Below, one piece after another: positions 1-9,182 of a stretch of 64,000 nt of DNA; position 1 is the stretch's first letter; each line of letters opens with the position of its first letter. Both the position numbers and the translations under genes were made by a program. A model generated the notes under the pieces. That model was given only the letters and a program-made list of their open reading frames with translations. It did not search any database and had not been told where the DNA came from. Origin of the DNA: Kiritimatiellia bacterium (GTDB lineage: Bacteria; Verrucomicrobiota; Kiritimatiellia; RFP12; UBA3636); the NCBI GenBank assembly GCA_016295275.1, contig JAEDLN010000001.1, positions 1-64,000 on the forward strand, read 5' to 3'.

Positions 1-1384
1 CCAGCCGACAGGTCCACCGCGTCCACTCGTCCTCTTCGATCCTGAACAAGGCATTGGTACGCACCGCATCCCCGTCAAGAGCCAGCACAGACCCTTCGTG
101 ACCGGCGGTGAAGGCGACCGTACCCTGCGCCGCCAGATCGATACCCTGGGCATAGCTCGTCAGGAGATGCAGATCAATCCACAGGACATCGGCGGAAGCC
201 GACACTTCGTGCGAAACGCTCCCCTGCGATTCCTCCCGATCGACGACATGAAGCGCCGCGCTTCCCGAATGGACGCGTTCCATCCTGACGTCGGCCGTTG
301 CACTTTCCGAAACCGTCCATCCGTTCTGTCCGTCGAGCCTGCCGGGATGCACGGAGGGAAGCTCGAAGCCCTCCGTCCAGGCGAACGGCACGCCCTGATC
401 GGCAAGAAGCGGGTCCGATCCCCAGGCGATTTCGAGTCCGTCCGGAACACCATCGCCGTCCGTATCCGCGAGAAGCGGCGACGTGCCGTAGACGCGCGTT
501 TCGAGCGCATCGGGGACGCCGTCCCCGTCCGTATCGCGCGAGGCGTCCGCAACCAAGTAGAATGCCGAGCCGGCACCCTCAAGCCTGGCGGTAAGGAACG
601 GGTCGCGCCAGAGCTGCCCCGGTGCAGGCGGCAGGCGGACGAGGTGTGCCCAGCCAGTCGCATCGAACCCGTGGGACGAAGAGAGCCCCAGGATGTCCGT
701 CGGCCGGTTTCCGGAATCAACCATGAGGTCAGCCGTCGATCCGTCCGGGGCAACCGAGAATCCGGTTATCGTCGGCACTCCAGATACCAGAGATCCGTAT
801 GTCCGCTCGCGAACCCAAGATACGATGTCTGGAGTGGCATTCGACATGCATAGGGCGGAGCGCCAAGAGAGCGGTTCCGTTGCTTTTTCGAGAGTGATTC
901 CGAAAGGAAGGGCATTTGTCGGGATTTCAGACGGATAACCGAAGGAAATGAGATTCAATTCCGGAAATATATCATTGGACAAGGTTTCGGCGCACGGGAC
1001 GCGTCCAAAGACAAAAAAGCGAAACGGCTCGGAAGAGGGCGCGGGGTCCAAGACAAAGGCATCGCCCGGTTCCGCCGGAAGGACCGATGCAAGACTCCGA
1101 TCGCCAAGTGCGACCCAACCTGTCGCAGACCAGACTGAACCGGTCACGACACCAGAGAAATAATGGAAAAGGATGTCTGAACGATCTTCGTTTTCGTCGC
1201 CTACAAATTGACCAGACATGAATGAGTCCGGACGTCCATCGCCAAAAGGCTCAAACGGCATGCCAAAAGAAACCTGCGTGTCATCGGGAACAGAAACCTC
1301 GATAATTCCAACGGCATCATCGGCAAAGGCGGTCAATGAGCCGACGACAAGTGCAAAACAAGCGAAAAAAACGGCACTTCTCAC
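1..1384 (-). CDS. Secreted protein with Ca-binding (thrombospondin type 3-like) repeats, partial
   Basis: This frame runs off the left edge, so the C-terminus is missing. It starts at a GTG preceded by AGGA about eight bases upstream. The first 21 or so residues form a signal peptide (Arg-Ser, a hydrophobic stretch, then Ala-Phe-Ala). After about 270 residues there are two Asp-rich repeats of the type DTDGDGVPD, the pattern of thrombospondin type 3/EF-hand-like calcium sites. A beta-sandwich-like segment follows, with conserved phrases such as DGQNGW. Surface or secreted proteins of this build are common in the PVC group. The ligand or enzymatic role cannot be told from what is visible. Confidence 0.7.
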   Translation of the reverse strand, partial: MRSAVFFACFALVVGSLTAFADDAVGIIEVSVPDDTQVSFGMPFEPFGDGRPDSFMSGQFVGDENEDRSDILFHYFSGVVTGSVWSATGWVALGDRSLASVLPAEPGDAFVLDPAPSSEPFRFFVFGRVPCAETLSNDIFPELNLISFGYPSEIPTNALPFGITLEKATEPLSWRSALCMSNATPDIVSWVRERTYGSLVSGVPTITGFSVAPDGSTADLMVDSGNRPTDILGLSSSHGFDATGWAHLVRLPPAPGQLWRDPFLTARLEGAGSAFYLVADASRDTDGDGVPDALETRVYGTSPLLADTDGDGVPDGLEIAWGSDPLLADQGVPFAWTEGFELPSVHPGRLDGQNGWTVSESATADVRMERVHSGSAALHVVDREESQGSVSHEVSASADVLWIDLHLLTSYAQGIDLAAQGTVAFTAGHEGSVLALDGDAVRTNALFRIEEDEWTRWTCRL

Positions 1385-1477
1385 GCGATTTTCCTGATCA
1401 ACTGAATTCAATGGACGATCGTCGATATTCTAACAAAACTGTTTTTCCGTTCAAATGCAAAATAATCCCACCCTTAT

Positions 1478-1493
1478 CCCGGATTTTTCCGGG
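1478..1493. other. Small perfect inverted repeat CCCGGA-TTTT-TCCGGG
   Basis: A six-bp perfect stem with a TTTT loop lies between the divergent left-edge gene and rpsU. No T-run follows on either strand, so it is not an obvious terminator. It may be an operator or a chance palindrome. Confidence 0.25.
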
Positions 1494-1527
1494 GTAGTTT
1501 GCAGACTACGGTTGGAAAACTTCATGG

Positions 1528-1556
1528 TTGCATACCCTTCTATTTTTTGGTATGAT
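1528..1556 (+). promoter_or_regulatory. Predicted sigma-70 promoter for rpsU
   Basis: A -35 box TTGCAT is separated by exactly 17 bases from a -10 box TATGAT. The expected start lies about 60 bases before the rpsU GTG codon. Spacing and box quality are good, but this is a sequence match only. Confidence 0.65.
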
Positions 1557-1623
1557 TTCACAACTTTCCGCAAAAACGGAATGCGGTTGCAGTTCTGCAA
1601 TCTGGAACAGGAGGTGAAAACAC

Positions 1624-1842
1624 GTGATCGTCATTAAAGTCAAAAAGGGTGAAATGATTGATAAAGCCATCAAGCGCCTCAAGAAGGCCATGGATAAGGA
1701 AGGCATTATCAAACAGGTTCGCGCAACCCGTTACTTCGAAAAGCCTTGCTCCAAGCGCCGGAAGAAGTCCGAACGCGCCCGTGCACGTGCCCGCTCTATC
1801 GCGCGTCGTCAGGCTCTCCCCCCTGTTCTTCCGAATCTGTAA
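1624..1842 (+). CDS. rpsU: 30S ribosomal protein S21
   Basis: This is a 72-residue basic protein. It opens with the S21 pattern (V-x-K-V-K-K-G-E, then AIKRLKKA) and has an Arg/Lys-rich tail with repeated RARAR. S21 binds the 30S platform near the anti-Shine-Dalgarno end of 16S rRNA and assists initiation. The GTG start is favoured by a strong GGAGGTG ribosome binding site just upstream. Length and architecture match the family. It has its own predicted promoter, and lepA, another translation gene, follows about 100 bases downstream. Confidence 0.95.
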   Translation: MIVIKVKKGEMIDKAIKRLKKAMDKEGIIKQVRATRYFEKPCSKRRKKSERARARARSIARRQALPPVLPNL

Positions 1843-1848
1843 GAACAG
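1823..1848 (+). other. Hairpin across the rpsU stop codon
   Basis: CTGTTCTT and AAGAACAG form a perfect eight-bp stem with a ten-base loop. The rpsU TAA stop overlaps the base of the right arm. No T-tract follows, so it may protect or attenuate the transcript rather than terminate it. Confidence 0.3.
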
Positions 1849-1943
1849 TCCGTTCTGTCCTTGAACGGGTTCCTATAGCCGCTTGCTCATCCGTTTTTCT
1901 ATAGAATCGGATTGCATGCGGCTTCTTCTTTTCCAGTCCTGCC

Positions 1944-3755
1944 ATGAAGTTAGACAACATCCGCAATTTCTGCATTATTGCCCATATCGACCACGGTAAA
2001 TCAACCTTGGCAGACCGCATTATGGAGTTGACCAAGGCCGTTGACGAACGCACCTTCCGCGATCAGCTTCTGGACTCCATGGATCTTGAACGCGAACGCG
2101 GAATCACCATCAAGTCGCACCCCGTTTCCATGTCCTATACGGCGAAGGATGGTGAAACCTATTTGTTTAATTTGATTGATACGCCAGGGCATGTCGACTT
2201 CACCTACGAAGTTTCCCGCTCCATGTCTGCCTGCGAGGCGGCAATCCTGCTCGTTGATGCCGCGCAGGGCGTGCAGGCGCAAACCGTTGCCAACACCTAT
2301 CTCGCCGTCGATGCCAATCTGGAAATCATCCCTTGCCTGAACAAGGTCGATCTTCCATCTGCCGATATTCCCGGGTGCAAACACCAGGTCGAGGAGGCTC
2401 TCGCAATTCCAATGGACGATTGCGCACTTGTTTCCTCCAAAACAGGCATGGGCGTTCCCGATCTTCTCGAACGAATCGTGACACTCGTTCCGCCGCCCCG
2501 TTCCGAACATCCGGACGGCCCCCTTCGCGCCGTCATTTTCGATTCGCTTTACGACGCCTACCGCGGTGTCATCCCATACGTCCGTATCGTGGACGGCACC
2601 GTGAAAGCCGGCGACAATATCCAGTTCATGGGAAGCGGTCTTTGGACGCAGGTCAAGGAGGTTGGCATCTTTACGCCAAAAATGCGTCCCGTCTCTACGC
2701 TTTCCGCAGGTCAAGTCGGATATATCATCGGAACGATAAAGGATCCGCGCGAAATTCGGACGGGTGACACGATTACGTTGCGCAATGCCCCTGCACCCGA
2801 GCCCCTACCCGGATTCCGGGAGGTTCGCCCCATGGTTTTTGCCGGTCTTTACCCCGTTTCGACCGATGAATACGAAAAGCTTCGGACGTCCCTTGAAAAG
2901 CTTCAATTGAATGATGCCGCCTTCTCTTGGCACGCCGAATCGTCCGTAGCGCTCGGATTTGGATTCCGTTGCGGTTTCCTTGGCCTTCTGCACATGGAAA
3001 TCGTTCAGGAACGCTTGCGCAGGGAGTTCAATTGCGATGTCATTTCAACGCATCCGGCCGTCGTCTATTTGGTGCATACCAACGATGGCAAGGTAAAAGA
3101 AATCGACAATCCGATCCGAATGCCGGATCCCGCCGATATCGACTACATCGAGGAGCCGCTGATCCGCGCAACCATCATCACACCGACAGCCAGCATCGGC
3201 GATTTGATGCGTGTCGTCATGGATCACCGCGGAACCGTCGATAAAACCGATTCGCTCGACGGCACCCGCGTCATCCTGACTTGCACGCTGCCCCTAAACG
3301 AAATTCTCGTCGACTTCAACGATACGCTGAAATCCGTTTCCCACGGATATGCTTCGATGGACTATGTGCACTGCGGATACCAAGTCTCCCCGATCGTTCG
3401 GATGGATATTCTCTTGAACGGGGATCCCGTAGACGCATTTGCGTGCATGGTTCATCGAGATCGTGCCCGGGCCCGTGGAAAGGAAATCTGCGCCGCGCTC
3501 AAAGAGTCGATTCCGCCACACATGTTCAAGATTCCCATTCAGGCGGCGATTGGCGGAAATATCGTTGCGCGGGAAGATATTCGCCCCTTCCGCAAGGACG
3601 TCACGGCAAAGCTTTACGGTGGCGATGTAACCCGTAAACAGAAACTGCTCAAAAAGCAGGCGGAGGGCAAGAAACGAATGAAGCAATGCGGCACGGTCAA
3701 TGTTCCGCAAGAAGCCTTCATCGCGGTTCTCCGTTCTTCCTCCGAGGAAAAGTAG
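1944..3755 (+). CDS. lepA: Elongation factor 4 (LepA), ribosome-associated GTPase
   Basis: The 603-residue product has the usual LepA length. The G1 motif is AHIDHGKST near residue 14, followed by RGITIKS, DTPGH and NKVD motifs of translational GTPases. The C-terminal third carries the LepA-specific domain in place of EF-G domain IV. LepA acts on stalled or assembling ribosomes in the cytoplasm. No clear Shine-Dalgarno precedes the ATG, but the start gives the canonical N-terminus. maf begins six bases after the stop, suggesting co-transcription. Confidence 0.97.
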   Translation: MKLDNIRNFCIIAHIDHGKSTLADRIMELTKAVDERTFRDQLLDSMDLERERGITIKSHPVSMSYTAKDGETYLFNLIDTPGHVDFTYEVSRSMSACEAAILLVDAAQGVQAQTVANTYLAVDANLEIIPCLNKVDLPSADIPGCKHQVEEALAIPMDDCALVSSKTGMGVPDLLERIVTLVPPPRSEHPDGPLRAVIFDSLYDAYRGVIPYVRIVDGTVKAGDNIQFMGSGLWTQVKEVGIFTPKMRPVSTLSAGQVGYIIGTIKDPREIRTGDTITLRNAPAPEPLPGFREVRPMVFAGLYPVSTDEYEKLRTSLEKLQLNDAAFSWHAESSVALGFGFRCGFLGLLHMEIVQERLRREFNCDVISTHPAVVYLVHTNDGKVKEIDNPIRMPDPADIDYIEEPLIRATIITPTASIGDLMRVVMDHRGTVDKTDSLDGTRVILTCTLPLNEILVDFNDTLKSVSHGYASMDYVHCGYQVSPIVRMDILLNGDPVDAFACMVHRDRARARGKEICAALKESIPPHMFKIPIQAAIGGNIVAREDIRPFRKDVTAKLYGGDVTRKQKLLKKQAEGKKRMKQCGTVNVPQEAFIAVLRSSSEEK

Positions 3756-3761
3756 ACAACC

Positions 3762-4343
3762 GTGCAACCGATCGTACTCGCGTCCGCTTCGCCTCGCCGC
3801 TCCGCGATTCTTGCAAGGATCGGCGTACTTTTTGAGGTCTGCCCCGCCGATTGCTCCGAAGTCCGTCTCCCCGACCCCGTGGAAACATGCGCGACAAACG
3901 CGCAGCTGAAGTGGGATGCCGCCCGGGCACTGCGTCCCCGCAGATGGCTTCTTGCCGCCGATACCGTTGTTTCGTGCGAGGGGAAGACCTTCGGCAAACC
4001 GTCCGGACGGGAAGAGGCGATTCAAATGCTTCTCGCTTTCTCCGGAAAACAGCAACATGTTTTTACCGCTGTCTGCCTTTCAACGCCGGAGCAACCGAAA
4101 CCGGATCTCTTTATCGAAACCTCCGCCCTCCTTTTCCGGCGGCTTTCTCGCGCGGATGCCGAAACCTATCTCGATCTCGCAAAAACGCTCGGCTGCGCCG
4201 GCGCCTATGATATCGGCACCTATGGCGATCGCATTGTTTCCCGCGTCACAGGCTCGACAACCAACATTGAGGGGCTTCCCGCCGGGATTGTCGAACAGTG
4301 GCTCCATTCGCGCCGATATCCGCTTTTCACGCCGCCCTCTTGA
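3762..4343 (+). CDS. maf: Maf-family nucleoside triphosphate pyrophosphatase
   Basis: The 193-residue protein starts with the Maf signature SASPRR near residue 8 and has LAADTVVSCEGK and FGKP segments in the middle, as in the YhdE-type branch. Maf proteins hydrolyse non-canonical or pyrimidine NTPs to the monophosphate plus pyrophosphate. The GTG start is six bases after lepA and gives the standard N-terminus. Which nucleotide is preferred (dTTP/UTP or m7GTP type) cannot be settled by eye. Confidence 0.92.
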   Translation: MQPIVLASASPRRSAILARIGVLFEVCPADCSEVRLPDPVETCATNAQLKWDAARALRPRRWLLAADTVVSCEGKTFGKPSGREEAIQMLLAFSGKQQHVFTAVCLSTPEQPKPDLFIETSALLFRRLSRADAETYLDLAKTLGCAGAYDIGTYGDRIVSRVTGSTTNIEGLPAGIVEQWLHSRRYPLFTPPS

Positions 4344-4466
4344 CTTGTCTTTTGCCATAGTCCGAATCGGTTCGGTTCCCGTGCCCCCCCTTCTCTGCCG
4401 CAATCGAACCGGAAAGCAAGCTCCAATCTCGCAGAAGAACGGTCCTTATGCTATCCTTTCCCCATC

Positions 4467-4931
4467 ATGAGAGTTGTCACCCATTCCGCTTCCGAAACAC
4501 AAGCCCTCGCCCGTTCGCTCGCGACGCAATTCGGCCCATCCCCCATTTTCGTTCTCAAAGGTGATCTAGGGGCGGGCAAAACGTGTTTTGTGCAGGGACT
4601 TTGCACGGGCCTGGGAATCAAGGCGTTCGTTTCCTCGCCGACATTTGCCATTGCAAACGAGTATCGCGTCCCGGGCAAACGCTTCTTGCATCTCGATCTC
4701 TATCGACTATCGGGTCCCGATGAACTCGACTCAATCGGTTGGGACGACTATCTTGAGTCGGGCGATCCCATGGCAATCGAATGGCCGGAGCGCGCCGGCG
4801 ATCGTATCCCGGACTCCCGCGCTGTTTTTCTGAAAATCTCCATTGGACCCGCGGAAAACGATCGCTCCTTCGAAATCGATTCCGGCGCCTTTCCGGCCCC
4901 CTCCATTCCATCGTCCTTGAACGAAGGCTGA
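4467..4931 (+). CDS. tsaE: tRNA t6A modification ATPase TsaE
   Basis: A 154-residue P-loop protein with Walker A GDLGAGKT at residues 32-39, followed by FVQGLC and later SPTFAIANEY, all typical of TsaE (YjeE). It partners with TsaB, TsaC and TsaD to form threonylcarbamoyladenosine at tRNA position 37. The other tsa genes are not in the window. The stop is five bases before the next start codon. Confidence 0.93.
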   Translation: MRVVTHSASETQALARSLATQFGPSPIFVLKGDLGAGKTCFVQGLCTGLGIKAFVSSPTFAIANEYRVPGKRFLHLDLYRLSGPDELDSIGWDDYLESGDPMAIEWPERAGDRIPDSRAVFLKISIGPAENDRSFEIDSGAFPAPSIPSSLNEG

Positions 4932-4935
4932 CAAC

Positions 4936-7056
4936 ATGATCGGACCGTCAAAACAGCTACTCTCCCTCGATCCGCATTCGCAAGAGGCCATCGTTCTGCA
5001 GCATGGACGAAATCTTTCCGTACGGATGCCATTCGATGGTGTGGATGCTGTCGTGAAGTGCTTTCCTCCACCATCCTTGCTCTCCCGGATCGGCGCGCGT
5101 TTGCTCCGGACTCATTCCAAGCCGCAACGGGCTTTCGAGGCCGCCGCATTCCTCCATTCCCGCGTTCCCGATTCGACCCCGGAACCACTTTCCTGGTGCG
5201 TAGCACCCGATGGGAGCGGACGCTTCGTCTCGCGATATGTCGACGGCATGAAATCCCTGACCGCCACATTGGTCGAACGCTACAACCAATATGGCCCGGG
5301 TCCCGTCATCATGGATCTCCTCGAACGAGTCGCAGCCGTCTGCCGGAAGATGCACGACGCAGGCTTTTTCCACGGCGATCTCGGCAATCAGAATATCATG
5401 ATTTCCGATGACGGACGCATCCTCGTCATCGATCTGAACCGATGCAGGCTCTTTCCGGAAGGCGGGGTTCCCTTGCGCTTACGGGCGCGAGATCTTTCCC
5501 GGATTGCCCTTCCGTCCGATTTTCTCCGCTGCTTTTTCGAAATGTACTGGCAGGACTCTCCGCCATCCGGATTCCTAAGAGCGGAACGCCGCTATCGCGC
5601 CCGCTTCGCCTTCCATTCCGCAACACGCCGCCTCCGCCACCCATTTCGACCGCGCCGGAAATCCCCCGAACCGGAATATCCATCTCCAAACAATCTTTGG
5701 ATATGGGATCCGCGCTCGGAGCAGGCGCTTGTAACGCTCCTATCCCGCGATCGGCGACGCTACCAATCCATTTCGCGGGTTACGACGCCTCTGCTGGTCC
5801 TTCTCAAGTATTGGTTTCGGATTCTCTCGAATCTTCGCACCCTTCGTCACTGCGAATTCGCTTCCGGAATAACCGCTTTCGCCTCCCGGGTACGGATCTC
5901 TATCGCCGCAGATCCCGAGCGTTTCGGTCAGGAACTGGCGCTCTTGGATGAACTCCACTGCCCAAATGTCCACCTGCGCTTTTATGCCCACGAAACGCAA
6001 TCTTCGATTGCATTCAAACTTCAGGCCGTGCAAAAGCTGCGCGAGCGCGGATTCAACGTTGCGATCTCCCTCGTGCAATGCCGCGACTCTATTTTGCATC
6101 CGGATACCTGGGCGCAACACTGTACAACCATCCTCGACGCCGTCCATGAACAGGTCGAATGGGTCGAATACCTACACGCCGTCAACCGCGTGAAATGGGG
6201 AATCTGGAACTATCGCGAGCTCGCATCCCTGCTTGATTGCCTACCCGATTTCCAAAAGCGTTATCCCGCAACGGCATTCCTGGTTCCGTCCGTCATCGAT
6301 TTTGAATGGGACTACTTCGCGGGAGCCGTCCATAAGCTTCCAAAGTGCTTTGCCAAATCGCCGCTTGCCGGTGCTTCCGCAGAGTTGTATATCGATCGCC
6401 GTGGCGCGCCCGAGGCCTTCCAAGGACGCTACGATGCCGTCGGAAAACTTCGTCTCCTCCGTGCAATTCTGGAAACGACGCCTGCAATCGAAGACCGCCT
6501 CATCGTAACCGAATTCAACTGGCCTCTCGAACATACCGGCGTCTGGTCGCCCGTTGGCGCCCCTTACACTTCACCAGGTCCGCGCTTGAACGATCCGTCT
6601 GTTTCCCCGGCCGACTGCGCCGCGTATCTCATCCGCTATCTTCTGCTCGGTATCGCCTCGGGAATGGCGCACGAAATGGTCTTCTGGTCCCTCGCCGCTC
6701 ACGGTTTCGGTCTTGTCGACCCCGGCTCCGAACCTTCCACTGCATGGAAAAAACGACCCGGCTTTTTCGCGCTTGCCTGCTTCTTCGAAATCCTCGGGGA
6801 CGCAACCTTCGAAAGGGCAATCTCATCTTCCGGACTCCAGCGACTACTTCTGTTCCGGAAATCGGACGGGAATCGGATCGCCGTTGCTTGGCAAGCCGAT
6901 TTGACCGAAGCCCCTCTCTGCCCGAATCTCCCCTTCACACCAACAGAAACGCTCGATCTTTTCGGCGCTTCCATCGATTCCGCCACGCCGCTGTCGGGTA
7001 ACCCAATCTATTTCTTCGAGTCCCACCCCCGCCATGTTCCCGTTTCTGGCCATTGA
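4936..7056 (+). CDS. Kinase-like (LPS/WaaP type) domain fused to a glycoside hydrolase-like domain
   Basis: Residues 30-215 form a protein-kinase-like fold of the lipopolysaccharide kinase type. It shows a VVK lysine at K41, an HGDLGNQN catalytic loop with D148 and N153, and an IDLN metal-binding position at D166. Residues about 310-700 look like a TIM-barrel glycosidase of the clan-A type, with a late TEFNW segment whose E526 sits where a nucleophile would be. The chain has no signal peptide, so it is probably cytoplasmic. Either half may have lost activity. The gene lies between tsaE and an exonuclease, and its 3' end overlaps the exonuclease by 23 bases. I know of no standard family with this pairing. 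Confidence 0.65.
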   Translation: MIGPSKQLLSLDPHSQEAIVLQHGRNLSVRMPFDGVDAVVKCFPPPSLLSRIGARLLRTHSKPQRAFEAAAFLHSRVPDSTPEPLSWCVAPDGSGRFVSRYVDGMKSLTATLVERYNQYGPGPVIMDLLERVAAVCRKMHDAGFFHGDLGNQNIMISDDGRILVIDLNRCRLFPEGGVPLRLRARDLSRIALPSDFLRCFFEMYWQDSPPSGFLRAERRYRARFAFHSATRRLRHPFRPRRKSPEPEYPSPNNLWIWDPRSEQALVTLLSRDRRRYQSISRVTTPLLVLLKYWFRILSNLRTLRHCEFASGITAFASRVRISIAADPERFGQELALLDELHCPNVHLRFYAHETQSSIAFKLQAVQKLRERGFNVAISLVQCRDSILHPDTWAQHCTTILDAVHEQVEWVEYLHAVNRVKWGIWNYRELASLLDCLPDFQKRYPATAFLVPSVIDFEWDYFAGAVHKLPKCFAKSPLAGASAELYIDRRGAPEAFQGRYDAVGKLRLLRAILETTPAIEDRLIVTEFNWPLEHTGVWSPVGAPYTSPGPRLNDPSVSPADCAAYLIRYLLLGIASGMAHEMVFWSLAAHGFGLVDPGSEPSTAWKKRPGFFALACFFEILGDATFERAISSSGLQRLLLFRKSDGNRIAVAWQADLTEAPLCPNLPFTPTETLDLFGASIDSATPLSGNPIYFFESHPRHVPVSGH

Positions 7057-7624
7057 TTTTGAAACAACAGGGAGCGTCCCCGGCTTCCGGAACGAGCCTT
7101 GGCAGCTGGGAGCCATTCTCATGCCCGAAAGCGGCGGATTGCCTGCCGCCCAGATGTTCGAGTCTCTCTTGCGGATCAGCCCCGATCGGCCATTCAACCG
7201 CTACACCCCGGGGCGGCACGCACAGCTTCGCCGACAACTCGCTGTCGCGCCGACACTCGGCGATCTTTGGCCGGTTCTCGCACCTCATCTCGGCTCTCTT
7301 CCCGTTGTTGCGCATAACATCGGGACGGAACGTACCCAGCTCCGTTCCGTTGCTCCTTTGCATACAAAAATCCTTTGGATCGATACGCTTGCCTTGGCTC
7401 GTTCGGCGTGGCCGTCTCTTGCCTCCTATGCGCTAGAGGATCTGATCCCCGACCTGAGACTCCAACCGATACTTGAAAGCATTTTCCCCGGGCGCGCTCC
7501 CCATGACGCACTGTATGACGCCGCCGCTTGCGCCCTTCTGTTCGAGCATCTGCTATCGCTCCCTTCTTGGTCACACCTTTCCGCGCAAGATTTGTCCTCC
7601 CTTAGCAGGAGGAATCACAGATGA
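7034..7624 (+). CDS. DnaQ-like 3'-5' exonuclease (DEDDh)
   Basis: The 196-residue product begins with the ExoI motif AIDFETTG (D and E in the first ten residues). It has a VAHNIGTER segment typical of Exo II and ends in HDALYDA, the HxxxxD ExoIII motif of the DEDDh subgroup. Such enzymes remove nucleotides from DNA or RNA 3' ends, in proofreading or repair. The start lies inside the end of the preceding gene in another frame, implying translational coupling. Confidence 0.8.
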   Translation: MFPFLAIDFETTGSVPGFRNEPWQLGAILMPESGGLPAAQMFESLLRISPDRPFNRYTPGRHAQLRRQLAVAPTLGDLWPVLAPHLGSLPVVAHNIGTERTQLRSVAPLHTKILWIDTLALARSAWPSLASYALEDLIPDLRLQPILESIFPGRAPHDALYDAAACALLFEHLLSLPSWSHLSAQDLSSLSRRNHR

Positions 7625-7642
7625 TCCTCTCTCTGTACATGG

Positions 7643-7918
7643 CTGCGACACGTCCGGAAAGATGAGCGCATCCGAACCGGACTTACCCCGGACGTCCGCA
7701 TCACGCTAGGTCTGTACGTCCTGTCGGGGGTCGAGAATGTCGTGAATATTTCGGTCATATTGCCGCGAAATGGCGGGGCGGAGGCCCGATAGCCGGGACA
7801 TCGCGCCGCACGAGTCGTGCGCGTGTGCCATGACATGCGCGCAATGGGGTACGTCGTCCGATCTCCGGTCACGGGGCGCCGGCGCGAGGATGTGGCAACG
7901 GAATACGTGCGGCGCTGA
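7643..7918 (+). pseudogene. Possible decayed gene with an in-frame TAG
   Basis: This 0.5-kb gap has no intact gene. One frame stays open for 92 codons apart from a TAG at 7790-7792 and ends at a TGA. Its translation has normal protein character (for example DVRITLGLYVLSG and VCHDMRAMGYVV), unlike the low-complexity shadows in the other frames. No family was recognised and no start codon is obvious. It may be a relic of an accessory gene, or chance in GC-rich DNA. Confidence 0.3.
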
Positions 7919-7965
7919 GGTCCGCACAAAAATAGTTGGAGGGATCAGCCGAACAATCGGATTGG

Positions 7966-8003
7966 TTGCGAAAATAGACCTTATTTAGTACGATTTCAGT
8001 ACT
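7966..8003 (+). promoter_or_regulatory. Predicted promoter with overlapping inverted repeat
   Basis: TTGCGA and TACGAT are spaced by 17 bases, a plausible sigma-70 promoter. The -10 region is embedded in the inverted repeat AGTAC-(7)-GTACT at 7987-8003, which could be a repressor site for the ABC genes downstream. Each box matches consensus at four of six positions. Confidence 0.4.
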
Positions 8004-8125
8004 TGGTAGATGGGATGGTTCCTCTGGAACAAGGAGGATATTTGTCCGTTCCAGTCTCGTTTATCCCACGATCCGTTTCTTTTCTCTCTCGAACCCTATC
8101 CGTCGGTTTTTCCGACTTACTCGAT

Positions 8126-9154
8126 ATGGCAGTCTCCATTCAACTCGATTCTATCGTCAAGCGGTTTGAAACAACATTGGCTCTCGACCATATTACGCTC
8201 CATATTGAACCGGGAGAACTCTTCTTCCTTCTCGGTCCGTCAGGATGCGGAAAAACAACCCTTCTTCGCCATATTGCCGGCTTTTACACGCCCGATGAAG
8301 GAACGATTCGAATCGGCGAAGCGGATGTCACGAATGTCCCGCCCTACAAGCGCGATACGGGCATGGTCTTCCAAAGCTACGCCCTTTGGCCGCACATGAC
8401 CCTTGCCGAAAACGTCGCCTTCGGCTTGAAAATGCGAAATATTCCAAAACGGGAAATGGACGACCGCGTGCACGAAGCGCTTGAAATGGTCAAAATGGGC
8501 GATCGCGCGGACGCCAAGCCGAACCAGCTCTCCGGCGGACAGCAACAGCGAATCGCACTGGCACGCGCACTCGTCATCAAGCCTCGTTGCCTGCTCTTGG
8601 ATGAACCGCTCTCCAATCTGGACGCCAAACTCCGCTTGGAAATGCGCATGGAAATCCGAAAAATCTGCAAGCAGGCCGGCTTGACATCGGTCTATGTGAC
8701 GCACGACCAAAAGGAAGCACTCTCGATTGCCGACCGCCTTGCCGTCCTCCGTGCCGGGCGAATCGAACAAATCGGGGCGCCATTGGAGATTTTCCGTCAT
8801 CCCGCCAATTCCTTCGTTGCATCCTTTATTGGAGAAACCAACTTTCTCCCTCCTGATTTCTTCGGAGCGGCTTTCACGCCGCCCGCCGGCACCAAAACGC
8901 TCTCCATCCGCCCGGAAGCGATTTCCTTCGGCGAACCGCCCGCCGATTCCGGCGCGCTATGCTTCTCCGGCACAATCCATGGCACGGTTTACCTCGGGGA
9001 AACCGCTGAACATCTCATGGACGTCACCTTGCCTGATGGCTCGCCTCTTACGCTAAAGGTCTTCCAATTGAATCCGGAAGTCCTGGCTCGCGATGAAGCC
9101 CGTAAAATGAAGGCTTGGGTGCTTCCTGCCAATCTCGTTCCCCTCGCTGAATAA
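8126..9154 (+). CDS. ABC transporter ATP-binding protein, PotA/FbpC type
   Basis: This 342-residue ATPase has Walker A GPSGCGKTT, signature LSGGQQQR, Walker B LLLDEP and a switch His in VYVTHDQ. The long C-terminal regulatory (TOBE) domain is that of spermidine/putrescine, iron or sugar importers. I chose the ATG because it gives the family N-terminus. A TTG at 8042 with a strong AAGGAGG just upstream would add 28 residues and cannot be excluded. The binding-protein gene follows 28 bases later, but no permease gene is adjacent, which is unusual. Confidence 0.85.
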   Translation: MAVSIQLDSIVKRFETTLALDHITLHIEPGELFFLLGPSGCGKTTLLRHIAGFYTPDEGTIRIGEADVTNVPPYKRDTGMVFQSYALWPHMTLAENVAFGLKMRNIPKREMDDRVHEALEMVKMGDRADAKPNQLSGGQQQRIALARALVIKPRCLLLDEPLSNLDAKLRLEMRMEIRKICKQAGLTSVYVTHDQKEALSIADRLAVLRAGRIEQIGAPLEIFRHPANSFVASFIGETNFLPPDFFGAAFTPPAGTKTLSIRPEAISFGEPPADSGALCFSGTIHGTVYLGETAEHLMDVTLPDGSPLTLKVFQLNPEVLARDEARKMKAWVLPANLVPLAE

Positions 9155-9182
9155 CACGTCCTCGAAAGTACGGAAACGCTCT

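Noticed and set aside
160..753. 197-codon - strand frame at the left edge
   Set aside because: It overlaps the real - strand frame of the Ca-binding-repeat protein in another phase and consists of Arg/Pro/Ser-rich shadow sequence.
2001..2714. Long antisense frame across lepA
   Set aside because: The lepA frame is strongly conserved; the opposite frame has no family and looks like codon-bias shadow.
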